From Chloroflexota bacterium (GTDB lineage Bacteria; Chloroflexota; Anaerolineae; Anaerolineales; Anaerolineaceae): a DNA stretch of 8,005 nucleotides. The stretch spans positions 1 through 8,005 of the forward strand of contig JAGVUS010000374.1 of the NCBI GenBank assembly GCA_019136175.1, given 5' to 3'. Position 1 is the first letter of the stretch, and each line of letters begins with the position of its first letter. Both the position numbers and the translations under genes were made by a program. The notes beneath the pieces are model-generated. The model had not been told where the DNA came from, ran no database searches, and saw only the letters and a program-made list of their open reading frames with translations. Positions 1-5,941 of this stretch are shown here, piece by piece.

Positions 1-17
1 GACCATCCGCACTTGAT

Positions 18-42
18 CTTCCTTTCCATCTTTTAAAGGAAG
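18..42. repeat. Short inverted repeat / hairpin near left edge
   Basis: The arms CTTCCTTT (18-25) and AAAGGAAG (35-42) are perfectly complementary over 8 bp around a 9-nt loop. No T-run follows on either strand, so it is not a typical intrinsic terminator. A short open frame entering from the left edge (frame 1) stops at 34-36 inside this hairpin. It could mark the 3' end of an upstream gene, but 11 codons are too few to call one. Confidence 0.35.
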
Positions 43-66
43 GTGGCAGACGATTGAGGGATGTCA

Positions 67-75
67 TGGTACAAT
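67..75 (+). promoter_or_regulatory. Candidate extended -10 promoter for the MFS-GNAT operon
   Basis: TGGTACAAT fits the extended -10 pattern TGnTATAAT with one mismatch in the hexamer. No good -35 box is visible 16-18 nt upstream, which extended -10 promoters can tolerate. A transcript starting near position 82 would give a leader of about 30 nt to the start chosen at 112, and would exclude the alternative start at 61. This is a pattern match only. Confidence 0.3.
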
Positions 76-111
76 CCTTCCGTTTGGCATCTCTCCGCCG
101 GTGGTATATCT

Positions 112-1344
112 ATGAGGCAAGTACAAAAGAAAAAATTTCCCGTAAAACTGGGATTGATCCTGCTGACCTATATTGCCTTCATTTCATTGGGCTTGCCGGA
201 TGGCTTGCTGGGAATCGCCTGGCCTTCAGTGCGGGGGGATTTTCACATCCCACTGGATGCGTTGGGAATGCTGCTGGTAGCCTCCACTTCGGGGTATCTT
301 GCTTCCGGTTTTCTCAGCGGTCGGTTGATCTCCCGTATGGGGGTGGGAGGGGTGCTTGCCGCCAGCTGCGCCCTGACGGGCGGAGTTTTCCTTTTGTACA
401 CGGTGGTTCCAGCCTGGTGGATGATGGTTCTGCTTGGAATTGGGGCAGGGTTGGGCGCGGGTGCGATTGACGCCGGTCTTAATACCTATGTGGCGGCAAA
501 TTTTGGTGAAGGATTAATGCAGTGGCTGCATGCCAGTTACGGGATTGGCGTTACATTAAGCCCACTCATCATGACCACGGCAATCAATTCCTTCCAGTCC
601 TGGCGATTAGGATATGCAGTGGTGGGCATTGCCCAACTGGCGCTGGGGGGCGGCTTCCTGTTTACCTTGCCGCTGTGGACGCAAAAACCCTCAGGTGCAG
701 CAGAGGCGACTGAGCCGAGCCTGACCGATTACAAGACGCCCTACCTGAATACCCTGCGCCAGCCGGCAGTCTGGTTGAGCTTGCTCTTGTTCTTTCTGTA
801 TACCGGTGCGGAAGTTTCGCTGGGCACCTGGGCATACACCTTGTTGACCGAATCGCGTGGAATACCTTCCCGGGCGGCGGGTCTTTGGGCTGGCAGCTAT
901 TGGGCAATGTTCACCATTGGACGAATCCTGGCGGGTTTGTACGCCAAAAAAGTGGGCATTCACCTGCTGGTGCGCGGCAGCCTGCTGGCTGCATTGACAG
1001 GCGCAGCGCTGCTCTGGTGGAATCCATCCGATACAGTCAGCCTGGTGGGTGTGGCGCTGGTTGGCTTTGCCATTGCGCCCATCTTCCCGGCACTGGTCTC
1101 CGGCACCAGCCAGCGGGTTGGTCCGATGTACGCCATCAATACCATTGGCATGCAGATGGGTGCAGCGGGTCTGGGTACAGCGACCATCCCCGGTCTGGTG
1201 GGCGTGCTTGCGGATCGGATTTCACTGGAAGTGGTGCCGGTATGTCTTTTTGTCCTCTTTGCGATGTTGGTGGGTTTCTACAGTCTTTCCATACGCCTGA
1301 GCCGGAACCTGAAACCAGAGGAAACGAAAGAAATGAGGGAATGA
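112..1344 (+). CDS. MFS transporter, 12-TM, FucP/FHS-like
   Basis: This is an integral cytoplasmic-membrane secondary transporter of the major facilitator superfamily; its substrate cannot be read from the sequence. The 410-residue protein shows about twelve hydrophobic segments in two halves, split by a polar cytoplasmic loop at roughly residues 190-217. The N-terminal LGLPDGLLG (26-34), the SGRLISRMG stretch after TM2 (69-77, a degenerate MFS motif A), the Gly/Ala-rich GAGLGAGAIDAGLN (111-124) and GAEVSLGTWAYT (232-243) resemble the sugar-permease-like FHS branch, which also holds many uncharacterised putative exporters. The frame is open from an ATG at 61, but the extra 17 residues do not look like an MFS N-terminus. 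The ATG at 112 has a modest GGTGG 7 nt upstream and gives a basic N-terminus directly before TM1. The stop overlaps the next start by ATGA, so the two genes are probably co-translated. Family call is firm, start less so. Confidence 0.88.
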   Translation: MRQVQKKKFPVKLGLILLTYIAFISLGLPDGLLGIAWPSVRGDFHIPLDALGMLLVASTSGYLASGFLSGRLISRMGVGGVLAASCALTGGVFLLYTVVPAWWMMVLLGIGAGLGAGAIDAGLNTYVAANFGEGLMQWLHASYGIGVTLSPLIMTTAINSFQSWRLGYAVVGIAQLALGGGFLFTLPLWTQKPSGAAEATEPSLTDYKTPYLNTLRQPAVWLSLLLFFLYTGAEVSLGTWAYTLLTESRGIPSRAAGLWAGSYWAMFTIGRILAGLYAKKVGIHLLVRGSLLAALTGAALLWWNPSDTVSLVGVALVGFAIAPIFPALVSGTSQRVGPMYAINTIGMQMGAAGLGTATIPGLVGVLADRISLEVVPVCLFVLFAMLVGFYSLSIRLSRNLKPEETKEMRE

Positions 1345-1847
1345 AAATATTCGAGACGGAACGTTTGCTGTTCCGGCACCTGGAACCGGGAGACCTGGAT
1401 GATTTATATGCCCTGTACCGGGATCCCGAAGTTCGCCGCTTTTTTCCTGAAGGCACCTACACCCGCGAACAGACCCAGTTGAGATTGGAGAGTTACCTGC
1501 AGGGGTACCGGGAAAATCCAAGGCTTGGATTTTGGGCGACAATCCTCAGGGAAAGCGGGGAATTCATCGGGCGCTGCGGACTGCTCCCCTGGGTGATTGA
1601 TGGGCGCGCTGAAATTGAGATCGCTTACATGCTTGCCAGGCAATTTTGGGGGCGGGGACTGGGCACCGAGGCTGCGGAGGGGATTGCCCGGTATGCCCGG
1701 GACACGTTGAATATCAACCGCTTGATCTGCCTGATCGACCGGGAAAATCAGGCATCCATCCGGGTGGCGGAAAAAGTTGGCATGGCTTTTGAAAAAGAAG
1801 GCAGGGACGAACTGGGTCCATATCTGCTATACTCAATGAGCAAATAA
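1341..1847 (+). CDS. GNAT family N-acetyltransferase (RimJ/RimL-like)
   Basis: This is a predicted cytosolic acetyl-CoA-dependent N-acetyltransferase of 168 residues, the normal size for the family. The N-terminus carries the RimJ/RimL-type ETERLLFRHLEPGD (5-18). The acetyl-CoA pyrophosphate-binding motif Q-x-x-G-x-G is QFWGRG at 101-106, followed by LGTEA. Asn136 in ENQAS (135-139) and EKVGM (144-148) form the usual C-terminal half of the fold, where the Asn-x-x-Ser pattern precedes the helix ending in VGM. Members acetylate protein N-termini, amino acids, polyamines or drugs; the acceptor here is unknown. The frame is open upstream to 885, but that part lies inside the transporter gene. The ATG at 1341 forms an ATGA overlap with the transporter stop, with GAGG just upstream. 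The coupling suggests a shared physiological role with the transporter, possibly modification plus export, which is inference. Confidence 0.9.
   Translation: MKIFETERLLFRHLEPGDLDDLYALYRDPEVRRFFPEGTYTREQTQLRLESYLQGYRENPRLGFWATILRESGEFIGRCGLLPWVIDGRAEIEIAYMLARQFWGRGLGTEAAEGIARYARDTLNINRLICLIDRENQASIRVAEKVGMAFEKEGRDELGPYLLYSMSK
1825..1833 (+). promoter_or_regulatory. Candidate extended -10 promoter before the toroid gene
   Basis: TGCTATACT fits TGnTATAAT with one hexamer mismatch. It lies in the last codons of the GNAT gene and would start transcription near 1840, giving a leader of about 60 nt to the gene at 1899. No convincing -35 box accompanies it. The 51-nt gap at 1848-1898 has no terminator-like hairpin, so read-through from the MFS-GNAT unit is also possible. 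Confidence 0.3.
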
Positions 1848-1898
1848 TCTGTATCATTTCCCAATTCCATATCATTTTGGCTCTCAGGAGGTTGTGTC

Positions 1899-2912
1899 AT
1901 GCCCTGGCAGCATGCATTAAGAGGTGATTCTCTTTCCTGGCTCCTGGAGCCGGATGTTCCAGGGGTCCGCTACCTGGCTTTGCGGGATTTGCTGGATGTG
2001 TCGGAAGGACATCCCGACCTGGTGGCTGCCCGAAAACTTGCACACCAGGAAGGACCGATTGCCCGGGTGTTGGAGAAAATGGAGCCGGAGGGATACTGGG
2101 TGAAACCCGGACCCGGTTATGGTCCCAAGTACCGTTCTTCGGTCTGGGCGATGATTCTCCTGGCGCAAATGGGCGCGTCCATCCATGAAGATGCACGCAT
2201 CTCGCGGGCATGCGGGTACATGCTGGACCATGCCCTGGCTCCGGGCGGGCAATTTTCCCATTCCGGGGCACCGTCCGGCACCTTTGACTGTTTGCAGGGC
2301 AACCTCCTGTGGTCCTTGATGACACTGGGATGTTCTGATTCAAGGCTGCAAACGGCATATGAGTGGGCGGCGCGGACGGTTACCGGGGAAGGATTGGCGC
2401 CTATGACCGAAAAGCGCGCCGAAATGCGCTATTATGCCTACAAGTGTGCCCCAAATTTTGCCTGTGGTGCAAATAACAGGCTGCCCTGTGCATGGGGGGC
2501 GGTCAAGGTGATGTTGGCGTTTGGCAAGCTTCCTCCAGCCTGGCAGTCGCCATTCACCCGGAGCGCCATTCAGCAGGGGATTGAGTTCCTGCTGGGGATT
2601 GATCCCGTTACGGCGGCATATCCAACCCCGCAGGGCACACCTCCCAGCCGGGACTGGTGGTTGTTTGGTTTCCCGGTTTTTTATGTGACGGATATTCTCC
2701 AAATCCTGGAGGCGCTGACTGCACTTGGCTTCGGCAGGGATGCACGATTGCGAAACGCCTTGGACCTGGTTTGCCAAAAGCAGGATGTGAATGGTCGCTG
2801 GCTGCTGGAGTACGACTACACCGGCAAGACCTGGATGAGTTTTGGCAGGAAGAAACAACCCAACAAATGGGTGACCCTGCGCGCCCTGCGGGTGTTGAAA
2901 GCTGCTGATTGA
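1899..2912 (+). CDS. Alpha/alpha-toroid (terpenoid-cyclase/prenyltransferase-fold) protein, function unknown
   Basis: This 337-residue soluble protein resembles a family widespread in Anaerolineae that is often labelled 'nitrogen fixation protein NifH'. That label is not supported: there is no Walker A motif and no iron-protein cysteine pattern. The regular helical repeats and motifs such as WLLEPDVPGVRYLALRDLL (14-32), MEPEGYW (61-67), GYGPKYRSSVWAM (73-85), CLQGN (131-135) and QDVNGRWLLEYDYTGKTW (295-312) suit the squalene-cyclase/prenyltransferase alpha/alpha toroid. The cyclase acid motif DxDD is absent, so a terpene cyclase activity is not indicated. Cysteines cluster at 183, 189 and 197 within a segment also holding N192 and N193, and Asp130-Cys131 lie earlier; these could bind metal (inference). 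There is no signal peptide or membrane segment. The start is firm: CAGGAGG at 1885-1891 lies 7 nt before ATG. It is followed after 12 nt by the GyrI-like gene, probably in one transcript. Confidence 0.85.
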   Translation: MPWQHALRGDSLSWLLEPDVPGVRYLALRDLLDVSEGHPDLVAARKLAHQEGPIARVLEKMEPEGYWVKPGPGYGPKYRSSVWAMILLAQMGASIHEDARISRACGYMLDHALAPGGQFSHSGAPSGTFDCLQGNLLWSLMTLGCSDSRLQTAYEWAARTVTGEGLAPMTEKRAEMRYYAYKCAPNFACGANNRLPCAWGAVKVMLAFGKLPPAWQSPFTRSAIQQGIEFLLGIDPVTAAYPTPQGTPPSRDWWLFGFPVFYVTDILQILEALTALGFGRDARLRNALDLVCQKQDVNGRWLLEYDYTGKTWMSFGRKKQPNKWVTLRALRVLKAAD

Positions 2913-2924
2913 AACGGAGGACCC

Positions 2925-3542
2925 ATGGATAAGATGGATTTATACAAGGAATTCAAACATCTTTACCAGCCATCGGCAAAAGAAGTGGCGATGGTGAATG
3001 TTCCGCCCTTGAATTTTTTAATGGTGGATGGAATGGGTGATCCCAATCATTCCCGGGCTTATATGGATGCCATGGAAATCCTGTATTCGGTATCCTACAC
3101 CTTGAAGTTCATGATCAAGAAAGGCTCCGAGGCGATTGATTACCGTGTCATGCCGTTGGAAGGGCTGTGGTGGGCGGACGACATGACAAAATTTATGGAA
3201 AACCGGGATGCCTGGAAGTGGACAATGATGATCATGCAGCCTGACTTCATTACCGTGGAAATGGTGGATGTTGCCATTGGAGAAGTGCGAAAAAAGAAGA
3301 ACCCTCCCGCCATTGGGAAAATTCGGTTTGAGAATTATCATGAGAGATGGTCCGCCCAGATCATGCATATCGGACCTTTCTCTGAAGAAGGACCAACCAT
3401 TGAGAAAGTTCATCAGTTCATTGCTGACCGGGGCAGATTGACCGGCAAGCATCACGAAATTTACCTGAGCGATATCCGGCGGGTTGACCCTGCCAGGTGG
3501 AAGACGGTTATTCGCCAGCCCATGGAATTGAACCAGGTATAA
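2925..3542 (+). CDS. GyrI-like small-molecule-binding domain protein
   Basis: This 205-residue cytosolic protein has the GyrI-like (SHS2-type) ligand-binding fold with no DNA-binding domain attached. Visible family signatures are LNFLMVDGMGDPN (29-41) after the first strand, PLEGLWWADD (77-86), W-K-W at 97-99 followed by MMIMQPDFIT (101-110), HIGPFSEEGPTIEKVHQFI (148-166) and the closing HEIYLSDIRRVDPARWKTVI (177-196). GyrI-like domains occur as effector domains of AraC/MerR regulators and as free-standing proteins. Some free-standing members are known to hydrolyse cyclopropane-bearing DNA-alkylating drugs, with conserved Trp and Glu in the pocket. Glu79, Trp82 and Trp83 are candidates for such residues, but whether this protein is a sensor, a sequestering protein or an enzyme is open. 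The start has ACGGAGG at 2914-2920 with a short 4-nt spacer; ATG at 2934 is an alternative. It sits 12 nt after the toroid gene. Confidence 0.85.
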   Translation: MDKMDLYKEFKHLYQPSAKEVAMVNVPPLNFLMVDGMGDPNHSRAYMDAMEILYSVSYTLKFMIKKGSEAIDYRVMPLEGLWWADDMTKFMENRDAWKWTMMIMQPDFITVEMVDVAIGEVRKKKNPPAIGKIRFENYHERWSAQIMHIGPFSEEGPTIEKVHQFIADRGRLTGKHHEIYLSDIRRVDPARWKTVIRQPMELNQV

Positions 3543-3548
3543 ATCCGG

Positions 3549-3577
3549 TTGAAAGCTCAATCCAAAAGCGCGACAAT
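3549..3577 (+). promoter_or_regulatory. Candidate sigma70-type promoter before the small membrane protein
   Basis: TTGAAA (3549-3554, 5 of 6 matches to TTGACA) and GACAAT (3572-3577, 4 of 6 matches to TATAAT) are separated by 17 nt. Transcription would start near 3584, about 40 nt before the GTG start at 3624. The site falls in an 81-nt gap (3543-3623) that otherwise shows no strong hairpin. It would make the membrane protein and the nucleotidyltransferase a separate unit. Confidence 0.4.
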
Positions 3578-3611
3578 CAGGCTGACATGGATCCTGTTGA
3601 CCCATATCAGC

Positions 3612-3617
3612 AGGAGG
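3612..3617 (+). promoter_or_regulatory. Ribosome-binding site that fixes a GTG start
   Basis: AGGAGG (continuing as AGGAGGTGA to 3620) is complementary to the 16S rRNA 3' end and lies 6 nt before the GTG at 3624. No ATG in this frame has a comparable site, so the GTG start is well supported. Confidence 0.75.
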
Positions 3618-3623
3618 TGAGGT

Positions 3624-4064
3624 GTGAATACCGTATCACGGCGCATTGTAATGATTCTGGCTGCCTGTGTTATTTTTATCAGCCTGGCGGTCCTGGCTTT
3701 TTGGGCATACACATCTTTCCAATTGGCACGGGCAAAGCAACAATATGGGGTGTACCCAACCATGCGGGAAGGGATGTTGGCGAAAATTGAGGAAAATTAT
3801 CAGGGAATTATTGACATCCAATGGGGGGCAGATGGACCCAACGCAAAGGATGGCAGCAATCCCCACATTGGTTTTATCACCGCCAGGGTGTGGGCGGACA
3901 GCCGGATGGATGGCAAACCGGTGGGGAATGACATTCACGACTTTGATTTTCCAGGGTCATTTTTTCTTCTCACCAGGGAAGGTTGGGTTTCCATGCCTGA
4001 AGGTGCCTTCCCTGAAGTTATTGGGCTGGGAATGGTTTTGTTTGATCTGGCTGGAACGCCGTAA
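3624..4064 (+). CDS. Small single-pass membrane protein, function unknown
   Basis: I do not recognise this 146-residue protein. It begins at a GTG. The N-terminus NTVSRR (2-7) is basic and is followed by one strongly hydrophobic segment at about residues 8-29, so it is probably anchored in the cytoplasmic membrane with the polar remainder outside. There is no lipobox, and a Cys at 15 lies inside the hydrophobic core. The remaining region has a predicted helix around MREGMLAKIEENYQGII (47-63) and a likely beta-rich part, with GFITARVWAD (83-92), DIHDFDFPGSFFLLT (103-117) and EGWVSMPEGAFPEVIG (119-134). Trp, Asp, Phe and Gly are frequent and no cysteine occurs after the membrane segment. Coding is supported by the near-perfect ribosome-binding site, the uninterrupted frame and the fit between genes on the same strand. 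It precedes the nucleotidyltransferase by 26 nt with no terminator between, so co-transcription is likely. Confidence 0.75.
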   Translation: MNTVSRRIVMILAACVIFISLAVLAFWAYTSFQLARAKQQYGVYPTMREGMLAKIEENYQGIIDIQWGADGPNAKDGSNPHIGFITARVWADSRMDGKPVGNDIHDFDFPGSFFLLTREGWVSMPEGAFPEVIGLGMVLFDLAGTP

Positions 4065-4090
4065 GAAAACCACATACCGATAACCGCACA

Positions 4091-4906
4091 ATGAAAACGA
4101 CCTCACTGCCGGAAGACCTCCTTCAAGTTCTGAAGGAATTGGTGACAGGTGCGCAACTTGTCCTGGATGGCGCATTTGTGGGGGCTTACCTGCAGGGCTC
4201 CTTTGCACACGGTGGATGGGACGCTGACAGTGATGTCGATTTTGTTGTGGTTGTGGAGCGCGATGTGACCGATACGGAAGCAAATGGATTACAGGCTCTC
4301 CATTCCCGCATCTTTGACCTGCCCGTTCCATGGGCGCAGCACCTGGAAGGCTCCTATTTTCCCTTGCACCTGCTCAGGCGGGATGACCCAACCCGTTCCC
4401 CCTTGCTGTACATTGACAATACCAGCCGCATCCTGGAACATTCCAACCATGATAACACCCTGGTTGTTCGCTGGGTGTTGCGGGAACGCGGGCTGGTCCT
4501 CGCAGGTCCTGACCCGGCGGCGATTGTGGTTCCCATCCCTCCGCAGGATTTATGCCGGGAAGTGCGGTACACAATGGAAGAGTGGGGTGAGGAAATCCGA
4601 ACCGGGAAATATCACCTTGACAACCGCTGGGCACAGCCCTTTGTCATGATCAGTTACTGCCGCATGCTGCACACATTGTGCACAGGTCAGGTGAATTCCA
4701 AGCTTGCCGGAGTGGCATGGGCAATCCATTCGCTGGATGCCCGCTGGGCGGCTCCCATTCGCAAAGCCTGGCAGGATCGTCCCAATCCATCCCTCAAGGT
4801 GCGTCTGCCAGCAGATTTGGGGGATATGGAAACCACGCTGGAATTCATTGAATATTCCCTTCAACTGCGCGATCATCTGGCATTTCCTGCTGGCTGTGAT
4901 TCATAA
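4091..4906 (+). CDS. ANT-type nucleotidyltransferase (aminoglycoside adenylyltransferase-like)
   Basis: This 271-residue cytosolic protein has an N-terminal DNA-polymerase-beta-type nucleotidyltransferase domain and a helical C-terminal domain like that of ANT(3'')/ANT(9) aminoglycoside adenylyltransferases (DUF4111 type). The signature is LQGSFAHGGWDADSDVDFVV at 34-53: Gly36-Ser37 is the nucleotide-binding GS, and Asp48 and Asp50 are the metal-binding carboxylates. Glu86 in LEGSYFP (85-91) is a candidate for the general base (inferred by position). The stretch NHDNTLVVRWVLRERG (119-134), followed by a proline-rich linker and SKLAGVAWAI (203-212), matches the usual architecture and length of about 260-280. 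Known relatives transfer AMP from ATP to streptomycin or spectinomycin; chromosomal homologues of unknown substrate are also common, so resistance is not assured. No clear Shine-Dalgarno sequence precedes ATG 4091, which suggests weak or coupled translation after the membrane protein. A hairpin terminator follows directly. Confidence 0.85.
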   Translation: MKTTSLPEDLLQVLKELVTGAQLVLDGAFVGAYLQGSFAHGGWDADSDVDFVVVVERDVTDTEANGLQALHSRIFDLPVPWAQHLEGSYFPLHLLRRDDPTRSPLLYIDNTSRILEHSNHDNTLVVRWVLRERGLVLAGPDPAAIVVPIPPQDLCREVRYTMEEWGEEIRTGKYHLDNRWAQPFVMISYCRMLHTLCTGQVNSKLAGVAWAIHSLDARWAAPIRKAWQDRPNPSLKVRLPADLGDMETTLEFIEYSLQLRDHLAFPAGCDS

Positions 4907-4911
4907 CGAAA

Positions 4912-4947
4912 CGGGGCGGATGGTCATTTTTGCCGCCATCCGCCCCG
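4912..4947. terminator. Hairpin terminator between convergent genes
   Basis: CGGGGCGGATGG (4912-4923) and CCATCCGCCCCG (4936-4947) form a perfect 12-bp GC-rich stem with a 12-nt loop. It lies 5 nt after the nucleotidyltransferase stop and 16 nt from the end of the convergent lipoprotein gene. On the minus strand it is followed by TTTCGTTA, a weak U-tract; on the plus strand by GAAAATGG, with no U-tract. It probably ends both transcripts, better on the minus strand. Confidence 0.75.
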
Positions 4948-4963
4948 AAAATGGAAATACCTT

Positions 4964-5728
4964 TTACTGGTCAAACTGGAAGCTGTCGAGGAAATGGTTG
5001 TACAGATCCCAGTCCTCTTTGTTGCCGGTATGCAGGATGGTGATGGAATACAATTGTCCGGAGTGGGCGAAGAAGTAATGGTCGTAATTGTAGGACTGCC
5101 CGCTTTGCGTCTCAAACCGGATGTGGACTGCAGTGGTTCCCGCAATTTGCACATCTTCCTTCCGTTCTTCAGCCAGCATGTTGTGATCCGTTAACCAGGT
5201 GACCAGGTCCGCGCCTTCCGGCAGGCGATATTCATCCCGGTCCTGCGGATGAGCAATATAAATCATAGGCCAGTTATTGTCATCCACCATGGGACCCAGG
5301 ATCGAATAACTGTTGGTGGGATCGTCATTCTCCACGATCGAGGCATCTGCCGGGTAATGAAAGCTGTAGCCGAGATCGCCATACCGGTACACCTTGCAGC
5401 CATCCGCGGCAATCTCTTCCGTGGGGACAGTGTTGGAATCGGGATTTTCCGGCTCGGGTGTGATCAGGCTGTCACCGGGCTTGCATTCGCCGCGGTAGAA
5501 AGCCCACTCATCGCATTCGCTTCCATCCGTAAATTTACAGATTCCATATTGCCCCCCGGAGGCATCCGTGCGGATTTCCAGCGTCCCGTCATTTTGCTGG
5601 CAGTAAACAGATGCCGGGTTGGGCAGGTTTGCGCTGGTGGAATCGCTCTGGGTGGGGGTGGGCGTGCAGGCTGCCAGGGCAACCAGACCCATCAAAAAAA
5701 GAAGTGAGAGGAAAAATTTACTGTTCAT
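4964..5728 (-). CDS. Lipoprotein with DUF333 domain and unassigned C-terminal domain
   Basis: This is a predicted exported, membrane-anchored lipoprotein of 254 residues. The signal peptide MNSKFFLSLLFLMGLVALAA (1-20) ends in a lipobox ALAAC with the lipidated Cys21, followed by a Thr/Pro/Ser linker. Residues about 36-83 are a DUF333 domain: NPASVYC (37-43), DASGGQYGIC (55-64), DGSECDEWAFYRGEC (68-82), with Cys at 43, 64, 72 and 82 able to form two disulfides. A second acidic Pro-rich linker (84-108) leads to a C-terminal domain (about 111-252) that begins GCKVYRYGDLGYSFHYP (110-126) and has alternating strands ending in HYFFAHSGQLYSITILHT (217-234); it recalls PsbP-like periplasmic folds, though I am not certain. 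DUF333 has no established biochemical role. The frame extends upstream to 5854, but the ATG at 5728 carries the signal peptide and a strong AGGAGG, so the extension is rejected. It is transcribed alone, divergent from the ABC operon. Confidence 0.88.
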   Translation of the reverse strand: MNSKFFLSLLFLMGLVALAACTPTPTQSDSTSANLPNPASVYCQQNDGTLEIRTDASGGQYGICKFTDGSECDEWAFYRGECKPGDSLITPEPENPDSNTVPTEEIAADGCKVYRYGDLGYSFHYPADASIVENDDPTNSYSILGPMVDDNNWPMIYIAHPQDRDEYRLPEGADLVTWLTDHNMLAEERKEDVQIAGTTAVHIRFETQSGQSYNYDHYFFAHSGQLYSITILHTGNKEDWDLYNHFLDSFQFDQ

Positions 5729-5734
5729 CTTGCT

Positions 5735-5740
5735 CCTCCT
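5735..5740 (-). promoter_or_regulatory. Ribosome-binding site of the lipoprotein gene
   Basis: Read on the minus strand, AGGAGG lies 6 nt before the ATG at 5728-5726. It decides for the start that carries the signal peptide over the in-frame upstream ATG at 5854-5852. Confidence 0.75.
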
Positions 5741-5745
5741 TGCGG

Positions 5746-5790
5746 TTGCACTGGGGGAAGTTTTCCCCCCTTTGCTGGTGATCTGTGCAA
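5746..5790 (-). promoter_or_regulatory. Potential structured leader of the lipoprotein mRNA
   Basis: On the minus strand this stretch lies just upstream of the lipoprotein ribosome-binding site. In plus coordinates an inner helix GGGGGAA (5753-5759) / TTCCCCC (5763-5769) with a 3-nt loop is nested within an outer helix TTGCAC (5746-5751) / GTGCAA (5785-5790). The structure ends 5 nt from the ribosome-binding site, so it could affect translation. No known riboswitch class is recognised. Confidence 0.3.
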
Positions 5791-5828
5791 GTGCGCCTGG
5801 GATTAATGGCATGACGATGATCGTGGTG

Positions 5829-5857
5829 AAAATGTTCCTTAAAAAAGTCAACATTTT
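5829..5857. repeat. Inverted repeat in the divergent control region, candidate operator
   Basis: AAAATGTT (5829-5836) and AACATTTT (5850-5857) are perfect 8-bp inverted arms with a 13-nt spacer, placing the arm centres 21 nt apart, about two helical turns. This geometry suits a dimeric regulator. It lies between the lipoprotein gene and the ABC operon promoter. No regulator gene is present in the window. Confidence 0.35.
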
Positions 5858-5890
5858 GGAATTTGATATTAATTTAACATGAAATAATTG

Positions 5891-5896
5891 TATAAT
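5891..5896 (+). promoter_or_regulatory. Candidate -10 box of the ABC exporter operon
   Basis: This is a perfect TATAAT in the most AT-rich stretch of the window (about 5840-5905). The hexamer 17 nt upstream (ATTAAT, 5868-5873) is a poor -35 box; TTGATA at 5863-5868 is better but 22 nt away. Transcription near 5903 would give a leader of about 50 nt to the GTG at 5954. Just downstream are GGATATCC (5907-5914) and two copies of ATATTGGG (5901-5908, 5918-5925), which a repressor might use. Confidence 0.45.
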
Positions 5897-5941
5897 GCAG
5901 ATATTGGGATATCCATCATATTGGGGGTGGATTTATTAAGC

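Noticed and set aside
1..36. 3' end of an upstream coding sequence
   Set aside because: Only 11 codons before a TAA at 34-36 are visible, too few to separate from chance.
61..111. N-terminal extension of the MFS transporter from the ATG at 61
   Set aside because: The 17 added residues do not resemble an MFS N-terminus, the purine run GAGGG touches the ATG with no spacer, and a candidate -10 box falls inside the stretch.
885..1340. Upstream extension of the acetyltransferase frame
   Set aside because: It overlaps the transporter in another frame. The GNAT domain begins exactly at the ATG at 1341, which has the coupled ATGA overlap.
1899..2912. Annotation as nitrogenase iron protein NifH
   Set aside because: There is no P-loop and no Fe-S cysteine pattern of NifH. 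The label is a propagated database name.
3547..3563. Short hairpin after the GyrI-like gene (GGTTGA / TCAATCC)
   Set aside because: The stem is only about six pairs with a bulge and has no T-run, so it is not a credible terminator.
3018..3605. Minus-strand open frame of 195 codons opposite the GyrI-like gene
   Set aside because: It lies wholly antisense to a well-supported gene, has no recognisable domain and follows from the codon bias of the real strand.
5249..5707. Plus-strand open frame of 152 codons opposite the lipoprotein
   Set aside because: It is antisense to a gene with signal peptide, lipobox and DUF333 motifs, and shows no family features of its own.
5729..5854. N-terminal extension of the lipoprotein from 5854
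   Set aside because: It would bury the signal peptide 42 residues inside the protein and ignore the strong ribosome-binding site at 5735-5740.
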